A stretch of DNA of 5,190 nt. It comes from Fidelibacterota bacterium. Its GTDB lineage: Bacteria; Fidelibacterota; Fidelibacteria; Fidelibacterales; Fidelibacteraceae. The notes under the pieces were generated by a model, which saw only the letters and a list, made by a program, of their open reading frames with translations, made no database searches and had not been told where the DNA came from. Positions 1-5,190 of this stretch are shown piece after piece (the first letter of the stretch is position 1; every line of letters begins with the position of its first letter). The position numbers and the translations under genes are program-made. Where the stretch lies: assembly GCA_030620575.1 (NCBI GenBank), contig JAUXEL010000119.1, positions 1 through 5,190 on the forward strand, given 5' to 3'.

Positions 1-3
1 AAT

Positions 4-1233
4 GTGGATTTTTTAGAAATATACAGGTCAGCGCAATCGTCAATACGACAAAATAAATTACGGTCTTTTCTTACACTCCTGGGAGTAGTGATCGGTATTT
101 TTTCCATTATCGGTGTAATGACCGCTATCAATGTATTACAGCAAACTGTTGAAGATAATATGGGCGGATTAGGTGCCGGAACATTTCAGATACAAAAATA
201 CCCCAACATAAATATGGGAAATACACGCTGGAAATACAGTAATCGTAAAAATTTAAATTATCGTGATTTTGAACGCTTACTGCCAAAATTGAAAATCGTC
301 GATTATGCAACAGCGGAAGATTGGAATTATGGAAAAGTGATCCGCTACAAAGATAAAGAAACAAAACCGAATATTGTCATGGCGGGGATTACACATAACT
401 GGGAATTTACCAATAACCTGAATATTGACATGGGGCGTATGATCACACAGATAGATGAAAAAAGTGCTGCTCATGTTATTGTTTTAGGATATGATGTGGT
501 TGATATTCTAATGCCTGACCGGAATCCGGTCGGAGAAGACGTTAAGATCGACGGTATAAAATACCGTGTAATAGGTGTCGCGGAACGCAAAGGCCAGCAA
601 TTTGGGCAATCCCGGGATAACCGGGTATATATTCCTCTGACAACCTATTTTAAATATTATGGCCAGGCAAGTTTTACCAGTTTGCATTATTGTCTCACTG
701 TTGTCGATCAAGATGAATTTGAGGAAGGAATGCAGGAGGCCATTAATGAATTACGAATTATCAGGGGCGTTGAACTCGGAGAGGAAAATGATTTCGAAGT
801 ATGGACCAATGCTTCAATAATTGATAATTTCAATAAAATGACTGCTGCCATTAAAATTGCTGCGGCAATTATCGCATCCATCGCATTGCTCGCCTCCGGA
901 ATAGGCATTATGAACATTATGTTGGTTACAGTTTCAGAACGCACCCGGGAAATCGGTGTGCGAAAAAGCTTAGGTGCAAAAAACAGAGATATTCTTTACC
1001 AGTTTATGTTAGAAGCACTAATACTGACCGAAATCGGAGGTATGATCGGCATTGTTCTTGGTATTATTATTGGGAATGTCGTTGCGATATTGATAAAAAC
1101 ATCCGTGGTCTTCCCTTGGGATTGGGCGTTTATTGGTGTGCTTGTTTGTTCCTTTATTGCACTGGTATTTGGATCTTATCCTGCGTATAAAGCCGCGAAA
1201 CTGGATCCAATCGAAGCACTTCGATTCGAATAA
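4..1233 (+). CDS. MacB/FtsX-type ABC transporter permease
   Basis: This is an inner-membrane permease subunit of the MacB/LolC/FtsX superfamily. Such subunits work with a separate ATPase to move or extract substrates at the periplasmic face (drugs, peptides, lipoproteins); the substrate here cannot be told. The architecture is clear. A short amphipathic start with the QNKLRSFLTLLGVVIG motif leads into TM1 (about residues 20-46). A periplasmic MacB-PCD-like domain follows (about 48-280), then three TM segments (about 283-310, 333-365, 372-392). The conserved SERTREIGVRKSLGAK coupling segment lies at 311-326, and the end LDPIEALRFE is typical. At 409 residues the length is normal for the family. 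The GTG at position 4 puts the first residues where the family normally begins, but the frame is open to the window edge and no ribosome-binding site is visible, so an upstream start is possible. The cognate ATPase and adaptor genes are probably just upstream, outside the window. Confidence 0.9.
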   Translation: MDFLEIYRSAQSSIRQNKLRSFLTLLGVVIGIFSIIGVMTAINVLQQTVEDNMGGLGAGTFQIQKYPNINMGNTRWKYSNRKNLNYRDFERLLPKLKIVDYATAEDWNYGKVIRYKDKETKPNIVMAGITHNWEFTNNLNIDMGRMITQIDEKSAAHVIVLGYDVVDILMPDRNPVGEDVKIDGIKYRVIGVAERKGQQFGQSRDNRVYIPLTTYFKYYGQASFTSLHYCLTVVDQDEFEEGMQEAINELRIIRGVELGEENDFEVWTNASIIDNFNKMTAAIKIAAAIIASIALLASGIGIMNIMLVTVSERTREIGVRKSLGAKNRDILYQFMLEALILTEIGGMIGIVLGIIIGNVVAILIKTSVVFPWDWAFIGVLVCSFIALVFGSYPAYKAAKLDPIEALRFE

Positions 1234-1253
1234 AATTGTCACCTTTTTGACAA
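1230..1253 (-). terminator. Weak hairpin plus U-tract, second candidate terminator for trhP
   Basis: TTGTCA (1236-1241) and TGACAA (1248-1253) form a 6-bp stem around a 6-nt loop. Read on the minus strand, the stem is followed directly by TTTTAT, which overlaps the permease stop codon. This has the layout of an intrinsic terminator for trhP transcripts that read through the stronger GC-rich hairpin. Only two of the six pairs are G-C, so it would be weak alone. Function is inferred from shape only. Confidence 0.4.
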
Positions 1254-1256
1254 GAG

Positions 1257-1286
1257 GAAGAACCGCCGCACTTGGGGCGGCTCTTC
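1257..1286. terminator. GC-rich hairpin between convergent genes, likely bidirectional terminator
   Basis: GAAGAACCGCC (1257-1267) and GGCGGCTCTTC (1276-1286) make an 11-bp stem with an 8-nt loop. There is one A-C mismatch in plus-strand RNA, which becomes a G-U wobble in minus-strand RNA, so the stem is slightly better for trhP transcripts. Plus-strand RNA continues with the short T-rich run TATTAT. On the minus strand there is no immediate U-run, but a second hairpin with a U-tract follows. It lies between two convergent gene ends, 23 bp past the permease stop and 31 bp past the trhP stop, as expected for a shared terminator. Confidence 0.65.
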
Positions 1287-1317
1287 TATTATAGGGTTAA
1301 ATCGTGGCAACTAATCC

Positions 1318-2643
1318 TTATTTTAAATCATCCCGCCATGATTCTGTGATTTCCCGCAAAAAGGCATATTCACCGGGATTTTCAGGAAGGGGAATCCAGA
1401 CATTTCCGGCACCGCCATGAGCGGACTCAAGGGGAGTGCCGTGTTTATCAAGAATTGTATCTAACGCAAATGCAATATCACCCTGTGGTGTAATAAGGGT
1501 AAGCATATCTCCGGGGAGAAATCGGTTTTTTACTTCGATTTCCGCAATACCGGTTTGAGAATTGTAATCCCGGATTACACCAACTACCCGTTGTCCGGGT
1601 GCCGCGGAATACCCGTCCTCAAAATTTTCTCCGTACTGCCGGGGATTTCGCGTGTAAAATCCGCTGGTATAAGTGCGATTGCTTAAGCGCATCAGATTCC
1701 GCAAATTTTCCGGGTCGAAGATACGCCCGGCAAGATGATCATCCAGCGCGCGGCGGTATGCACGTGCCGTTATTGCGGCATAATATGCGGATTTAGTACG
1801 CCCCTCAATTTTTAAACTGCATACACCGGCCTTCAAAATATTCGGGATCAGCTCAATGGCACATAGATCCTTTGCATTCATAAGATAGGTGCCATGTTCA
1901 TCTTCTCCGATCGGGAAACGATCATTTGGGCGGTGACTTTCTTTTACGTAAAATCCATCCATCGGAGGTGTGGTATATTCATAGGGAATTTGCCGGCTTT
2001 CAATATCGACAATAGATCCTTGTTCATAAGCCAGTTTATATTCCCAGCGGCAGCTGTTCGTACAGGTTCCCTGGTTTGCATCACGAAAATGAAGATAATT
2101 TGAGATCAGGCAACGTCCGGAATACGCGATGCATATAGCACCATGTATAAAAGCTTCCAGTTCAATATCCGAAACTTTTTCATGCATTTCCGCAATTTCA
2201 TTAACATGCAGTTCGCGGCTCAAAATAATACGTTTTACACCCATGTCACGCCAAAAGGACACCGTGGCCCAATTGACGGTATTGGCTTGAGTAGATAAAT
2301 GAATGGTCATTTCCGGGTAACGTTTGCGTGCTTGCGCGATCATACCCGGGTCCGCCATGATCAGTCCGTCCGGCTGCATTGAAGCGACAATATCCAATTC
2401 CTTTAAAAAGGAATCGATCTTTAGATTATGCGGAGAAATATTCAAAGTAAAATATATTTTCTTACCCAGCTGATGAGTGTGATTAATGGCGTCTTGCAGA
2501 TTTTTTGGGGTAAACCCGGTTTCCCGGGTCCGCAGAGAAAATTTTGGAATACCGGCATACACAGCATCCGCACCAAACGCCAGGGCGATTTTGAGTTTTT
2601 CCATATCCCCGGCGGGGGAGAGGATTTCAGGTTTTTTATTCAT
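1318..2643 (-). CDS. trhP: tRNA wobble-uridine 5-hydroxylation protein TrhP (YegQ, peptidase U32 family)
   Basis: TrhP carries out the prephenate-dependent, oxygen-independent hydroxylation of U34 in certain tRNAs, the first step toward mo5U/cmo5U; the U32 'collagenase-like protease' label is historical. The 441-residue length is close to E. coli YegQ. The N-terminal ILSPAGDMEKLKIALAFGADAVYAG (residues 7-31) starts the TIM-barrel-like domain. The U32 signature E-x-F-x2-G-A-I-C-x4-G-R-C-x-I-S spans residues 163-181. Four cysteines, C171, C178, C194 and C198, have the arrangement expected of the iron-sulfur ligands, with GTCTNSCRW at 192-200. SLKIEGRTKS (276-285) is conserved, and residues about 350-420 form the C-terminal U32 beta domain with EVKNRFLPGD. 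The ATG start gives an N-terminus that aligns with YegQ as I remember it. No Shine-Dalgarno sequence precedes it: the minus-strand leader is pyrimidine-rich. The gene stands alone, convergent with the permease and divergent from uppS. RlhA and UbiU/UbiV are related families, but the overall match is best to TrhP. Confidence 0.9.
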   Translation of the reverse strand: MNKKPEILSPAGDMEKLKIALAFGADAVYAGIPKFSLRTRETGFTPKNLQDAINHTHQLGKKIYFTLNISPHNLKIDSFLKELDIVASMQPDGLIMADPGMIAQARKRYPEMTIHLSTQANTVNWATVSFWRDMGVKRIILSRELHVNEIAEMHEKVSDIELEAFIHGAICIAYSGRCLISNYLHFRDANQGTCTNSCRWEYKLAYEQGSIVDIESRQIPYEYTTPPMDGFYVKESHRPNDRFPIGEDEHGTYLMNAKDLCAIELIPNILKAGVCSLKIEGRTKSAYYAAITARAYRRALDDHLAGRIFDPENLRNLMRLSNRTYTSGFYTRNPRQYGENFEDGYSAAPGQRVVGVIRDYNSQTGIAEIEVKNRFLPGDMLTLITPQGDIAFALDTILDKHGTPLESAHGGAGNVWIPLPENPGEYAFLREITESWRDDLK

Positions 2644-2653
2644 GGAAGTAATT

Positions 2654-2727
2654 TAAAAGATAAAAGATTAAAGGCAAAAGTAAAAAGAGAAGAAACAAGG
2701 AACAAGAATCAAGAAACAAGAATCAAG
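2654..2727. repeat. Purine-rich heptanucleotide repeat array (two degenerate sub-arrays)
   Basis: On the plus strand this stretch has a clear 7-base period. Positions 2654-2688 split into five degenerate heptads: TAAAAGA, TAAAAGA, TTAAAGG, CAAAAGT, AAAAAGA. After the 4-nt insert GAAG, positions 2693-2727 split into five closer copies of consensus RAWCAAG: AAACAAG, GAACAAG, AATCAAG, AAACAAG, AATCAAG. The last four also make a 14-bp period. The array begins 10 bp from the trhP start codon, so it makes up most of that gene's leader or promoter DNA. It resembles in style the short tandem heptamer repeats known from cyanobacterial and other intergenic regions; that likeness is recalled, not searched. 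Confidence 0.8.
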
Positions 2728-2750
2728 TGAAAACGATCTGGGCTTTTTTA

Positions 2751-2962
2751 CCAGTCACCAGTTACCAGTTACCAGTCACCGGTCACCAGTCACCAGTCAC
2801 CGGTCACCAGTCCCAGTCACCGGTCACCAGTCCCAGTCACCAGTTACCAGTCACCGGTCACCAGTCCCAGTCACCAGTTACCAGTTACCAGTCACCGGTC
2901 ACCAGTCCCAGTCACCAGTTACCAGTCACCAGTCCCAGTCACCAGTCACCGGTCACCAGTCA
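2751..2962. repeat. 31-unit heptanucleotide tandem array, consensus CCAGTCA
   Basis: The 212 bp divide without remainder into 26 heptamers and 5 hexamers. Unit types are 1 = CCAGTCA (14 copies), 2 = CCAGTTA (6), 3 = CCGGTCA (6) and 4 = CCAGTC (5, lacking the final A). The order is 1-2-2-1-3-1 / 1-3-4 / 1-3-4 / 1-2-1-3-4 / 1-2-2-1-3-4 / 1-2-1-4 / 1-1-3-1. Variation falls almost wholly at the third, sixth and seventh base. The array has no stop codon in any plus-strand frame, so it creates a spurious reading frame of PVTSYQ/PVTGHQ type, while the minus strand carries TGA or TAA in every full heptamer. There are no unique spacers, so it is not a CRISPR. Together with the purine-rich array it fills most of the gene-free interval 2644-3040. 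No function is assigned. Confidence 0.95.
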
Positions 2963-2980
2963 CTATTCAAGATAACTCTC

Positions 2981-3009
2981 TTGACTTTACCCTATTGAAA
3001 AGCTATTTT
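2981..3009 (+). promoter_or_regulatory. Candidate sigma70-type promoter for uppS-bamA
   Basis: TTGACT (2981-2986) and TATTTT (3004-3009) are spaced by 17 bp. They match the -35 and -10 consensus at 5/6 and 4/6 positions and would start transcription near 3015, about 25 nt before uppS. An overlapping alternative is TTGAAA (2995-3000) with TATATT (3019-3024) at 18-bp spacing, which would leave a very short leader. Both lie in the non-repetitive 78 bp between the tandem array and uppS. In Bacteroidota proper the promoter consensus differs, so this is tentative. Confidence 0.4.
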
Positions 3010-3030
3010 TACAAGCTGTATATTTTAATT

Positions 3031-3036
3031 AAGGTG
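3031..3036 (+). promoter_or_regulatory. Ribosome-binding site of uppS
   Basis: AAGGTG sits 4 nt before the ATG at 3041. It resembles AAGGAG with one change and supports this start, which places the conserved HIAIIMDGNGRW motif at the usual distance from the N-terminus. It is the only recognisable Shine-Dalgarno-like site before a visible start codon in the window. Confidence 0.55.
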
Positions 3037-3040
3037 TACT

Positions 3041-3790
3041 ATGGAAATACATGCTGAAGACATAAAAAATAGTAAGAACAAGCCGGTACATATTGCGATT
3101 ATCATGGACGGTAACGGTCGCTGGGCAAAGCAGCGCAGGTTACCCCGGATAATGGGACACAATGAAGGAGTTAAGACGGTAAAAGAAATTGTTACGGCAT
3201 CCGGCGAAGCAGGCATAAAATATTTAACTATTTATGCATTTTCTAAGGAAAATTGGAATCGGCCGAAAGATGAAGTAAGTGCCATCATGTCCTTGCTTTT
3301 GAAAACAACAGAAAAAGAAATAGGCGAATTACATCGGAACAATATCTGCGTTAAGGTCATAGGAGACAAGAACGATTTACCCAAAGGGGCATGGGATGTT
3401 CTTAAAAAGGGAATTGAGCTGACAAAAAACAATACCTACATGACCCTGATTATCGCGCTTAGTTACGGAAGTCGCGATGAAATCTTACGAGCGGTTCGTT
3501 CCCTTGCTCATGATGTGAAGCGCGGTGAACTAAGTCCGGATAATATTGATAAAGCGTTATTTGAATCCCGCCTGGATACCTATGATATTCCCGATCCGGA
3601 TTTAATTATCCGCACAAGCGGAGAATACCGAATTAGTAATTATCTGTTATGGCAGTCCGCGTATGCGGAATATTATTTTGCCCCGGAATTATGGCCGGAT
3701 TTTCATCGTCAGGAATATTATCGCACAATTATGGAATACGCCAAACGAGAACGGCGTTTTGGAAAAACCAGTGAACAGGCAACAGCATAA
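3041..3790 (+). CDS. uppS: Undecaprenyl diphosphate synthase (cis-prenyltransferase)
   Basis: UppS condenses isopentenyl diphosphate units onto farnesyl diphosphate in cis to give C55 undecaprenyl diphosphate, the lipid carrier for peptidoglycan and surface glycans; it acts at the cytoplasmic face of the inner membrane. The 249 residues are normal for the family. HIAIIMDGNGRWAK (17-30) carries the catalytic and Mg-binding Asp23, with Asn25 and Arg27 in the diphosphate-binding loop. MGHNEGVK (38-45) holds the conserved His40. YAFSKENWNRP (65-75) is the flexible substrate loop. The second diphosphate site is seen in IIRTSGEYRISNYLLWQSAYAEYYF (189-213), with Arg191, Arg197, Ser199 and Glu210. 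RERRFG ends the fold. No key residue is missing. It is the first gene of a two-gene run: bamA starts 3 bp after its stop. Trans-acting prenyl synthases are excluded by the motif set; a shorter-chain cis-prenyltransferase cannot be ruled out from sequence alone. Confidence 0.96.
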   Translation: MEIHAEDIKNSKNKPVHIAIIMDGNGRWAKQRRLPRIMGHNEGVKTVKEIVTASGEAGIKYLTIYAFSKENWNRPKDEVSAIMSLLLKTTEKEIGELHRNNICVKVIGDKNDLPKGAWDVLKKGIELTKNNTYMTLIIALSYGSRDEILRAVRSLAHDVKRGELSPDNIDKALFESRLDTYDIPDPDLIIRTSGEYRISNYLLWQSAYAEYYFAPELWPDFHRQEYYRTIMEYAKRERRFGKTSEQATA

Positions 3791-3793
3791 CTT

Positions 3794-5190
3794 ATGAAAA
3801 AAACAACACGATTATTATGGTTGGTAATATTAATTGGTCTGTTTGGCGGTCTTATGGCCCAACAGCAAACCATGCGTATTGCAAGTATCTCAGTCATGGG
3901 AAATGAAACGGCGTCAGAAAGAATCATTAAACTATCCATGGGTCTAATGGAAGGCAGCGAAGTTACCTCCACAGATATTCAGAACGGAATTAAAAAACTC
4001 TATAATTTGCGTTTATTCTCTGATATTAAAGTGATGGTAGCCGATGAAACGGATGCCGGAATCTATGTGGTGATTCAGGTTGCAGAATATCCCCGCATTA
4101 ATAATATCTTATTTGAGGGGAATAAAAAGTATAAAAAAGAAAAACTGCTTGAAGAGATCAATCTAATGCGAGGGCAGGTCTTTACACCCCACTTGGTAAA
4201 TAAAGCTAAATTGGCAATAGAAAAAAAATATGCCGAAGCCGGCTACTATAACGTGTTTATCGATGTTACAGCTGAACCTTCCGAAGAAAAAGAAGGCAGG
4301 ATCGAAATTACTTTTATAGTGAATGAAGGTCAGCGGGTATTCATTGATGAAATCCGTTTTAATACCAAAGAAGGATTGTTCGAATCCTGGCGCCTGCGCT
4401 GGCAGCTTAAAGACACTAAACAGAGAGATTGGTACACTTTTTTCCGGGGAGCAAAATTTGACCGGGAAAAATTTGATGATGACAAAAACAAACTTCTGCA
4501 ATTTTATCGTGATCAAGGTTATAGGGATGCATATATATTAGGGGAAGAAATTGAACTGGATTCCCTCGAAAAGAAAATGATCCTGCATATTAACATTGAT
4601 GAAGGTCCGAAATACGTGTACCGCAATATATCCATTGAAGGTCCGGAAGTTTATCCGGAAGATTTTTTCCTGAAAAACCTTGAAATGGTCGGTCTGAAAA
4701 AAGGCGAACCCTTTAAGGAAAAATACTTTGAAATGGCAATAGACGGCAAGATCCGCAGTTTATATATGGATACCGGCTATCTTTACACACAAGTAATACC
4801 GGAGATAACGCCTTTTGGAGAAGACTCTCTGGATATAGTTATTAAGATAGAGGAAAACCATAAGGTCAAGGTGCGCCGCATCAATTTTGTTGGCAATGAA
4901 CGCACCCGTGAATATGTTATCCGTCGCGAAATGAAGATCATGCCCGGCGATGTATTCAACCGGGAAAAGCTGATGCGTTCACAGCGGGAAGTTTTCATGT
5001 TGAATTATTTTGCCGACGTGGTTCCGGATATCGTTCCCGTGGATGACGAGACGATTGACATTGAGATGCGCTTGGAAGAAAAATCCAGCGACCGCGCCAA
5101 CGCATCCATCGGATACAGTGAATATGACGGATTAACCGGTAGTATTGGTATAGATATTAACAACCTCGGCGGACGCGGACAGCGCCTTTC
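3794..5190 (+). CDS. bamA: Outer membrane protein assembly factor BamA (Omp85), 3' end outside window
   Basis: BamA is the outer-membrane core of the BAM machine that folds and inserts beta-barrel proteins. The window holds 465 codons and the frame runs off the end, so most of the barrel is missing. A signal peptide is evident: MKKTTR, a hydrophobic core (about 7-20) and probable cleavage after LMA at residue 22. Five POTRA domains follow at roughly 27-99, 100-179, 180-271, 272-355 and 356-431; FEGN (107-110) and FVGN (365-368) are typical POTRA strand motifs. The barrel starts near 434 (ASIGYSEYDGLTG) and reaches NNLGGRGQRL at the edge. POTRA3 carries a long insertion, about 200-231, of a kind I associate with Bacteroidota/Chlorobi-type BamA. 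The ATG at 3794 is chosen because it opens the signal peptide. No Shine-Dalgarno is seen, so translation is probably coupled to uppS 3 bp upstream. Five POTRAs plus genomic position favour BamA over TamA. Confidence 0.93.
   Translation, partial: MKKTTRLLWLVILIGLFGGLMAQQQTMRIASISVMGNETASERIIKLSMGLMEGSEVTSTDIQNGIKKLYNLRLFSDIKVMVADETDAGIYVVIQVAEYPRINNILFEGNKKYKKEKLLEEINLMRGQVFTPHLVNKAKLAIEKKYAEAGYYNVFIDVTAEPSEEKEGRIEITFIVNEGQRVFIDEIRFNTKEGLFESWRLRWQLKDTKQRDWYTFFRGAKFDREKFDDDKNKLLQFYRDQGYRDAYILGEEIELDSLEKKMILHINIDEGPKYVYRNISIEGPEVYPEDFFLKNLEMVGLKKGEPFKEKYFEMAIDGKIRSLYMDTGYLYTQVIPEITPFGEDSLDIVIKIEENHKVKVRRINFVGNERTREYVIRREMKIMPGDVFNREKLMRSQREVFMLNYFADVVPDIVPVDDETIDIEMRLEEKSSDRANASIGYSEYDGLTGSIGIDINNLGGRGQRL

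Noticed and set aside
1318..2643. Annotation of this gene as a secreted collagenase-like protease
   Set aside because: There is no signal peptide. The protein has the four-cysteine pattern and full-length resemblance to TrhP/YegQ, a tRNA-modification protein; the protease label is a legacy family name.
2428..2730. A 100-codon plus-strand frame overlapping the 5' end of trhP
   Set aside because: It lies antisense to a well-conserved gene and ends inside the purine-rich repeat. The translation shows no recognisable domain.
2751..2962. Tandem array considered as a CRISPR
   Set aside because: The repeats are 7 bp and contiguous, with no spacers, and no cas gene is present in the window.
2751..2962. 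Tandem array considered as replication-origin iterons
   Set aside because: There is no replication initiator gene or DnaA-box cluster nearby, and the flanking genes are ordinary chromosomal housekeeping genes. The units are also shorter than typical iterons.
2727..2975. An open plus-strand frame of 82 codons with a GTG start, translating to repeated PVTSYQ/PVTGHQ motifs
   Set aside because: The 7-bp unit simply contains no stop codon in any plus-strand frame. The frame opens just before the array, closes just after it, and has no recognisable ribosome-binding site. It is most likely an artefact of the repeat, not a repeat protein.
4163..4516. A 117-codon minus-strand frame inside bamA
   Set aside because: It is antisense to the POTRA-coding region, whose plus-strand translation is clearly BamA, and it resembles no protein family I know.
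3794..5190. TamA as an alternative to BamA
   Set aside because: TamA has three POTRA domains and usually sits next to tamB. This protein has five POTRA domains and follows uppS.

Overview
The window reads as ordinary chromosome from a Gram-negative bacterium of moderate to low GC. Four protein genes are recognisable: an ABC-transporter permease, a tRNA-modification enzyme of the U32 family (TrhP/YegQ type), undecaprenyl diphosphate synthase (UppS) and the first 465 residues of the outer-membrane assembly factor BamA. Direct uppS-bamA linkage, a long insertion in the third POTRA domain of BamA, and the lack of clear Shine-Dalgarno sites before bamA and trhP all point to the FCB group in the broad sense (Bacteroidota, Calditrichota, Marinimicrobia, KSB1-like lineages). 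The species cannot be fixed from the sequence alone.

Layout. Positions 4-1233 (+) encode a MacB/FtsX-type permease, probably the last gene of a transporter operon that begins upstream of the window. An 84-bp convergent gap (1234-1317) holds two inverted repeats that probably stop transcription from both sides. Positions 1318-2643 (-) encode TrhP. The 397-bp divergent gap between trhP and uppS (2644-3040) contains no gene. It is mostly two juxtaposed arrays of different 7-bp repeats: a purine-rich one (2654-2727) and a 31-unit one built on CCAGTCA (2751-2962). A non-repetitive stretch follows, with a plausible promoter and ribosome-binding site for uppS. uppS (3041-3790) and bamA (3794 to the window end) are 3 bp apart and form an operon.

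How the genes fit together. UppS makes the C55 lipid carrier for peptidoglycan and surface polysaccharides, and BamA inserts beta-barrel proteins in the outer membrane, so that operon serves envelope biogenesis. The permease is probably part of an export or lipoprotein-handling ABC system in the inner membrane. TrhP modifies the wobble uridine of some tRNAs and has no obvious link to its neighbours.

I see no defence system, mobile-element gene, CRISPR array or RNA gene. The part most worth a second look is the composite heptanucleotide repeat region, which fills the divergent promoter interval and ends 10 bp from the trhP start codon.
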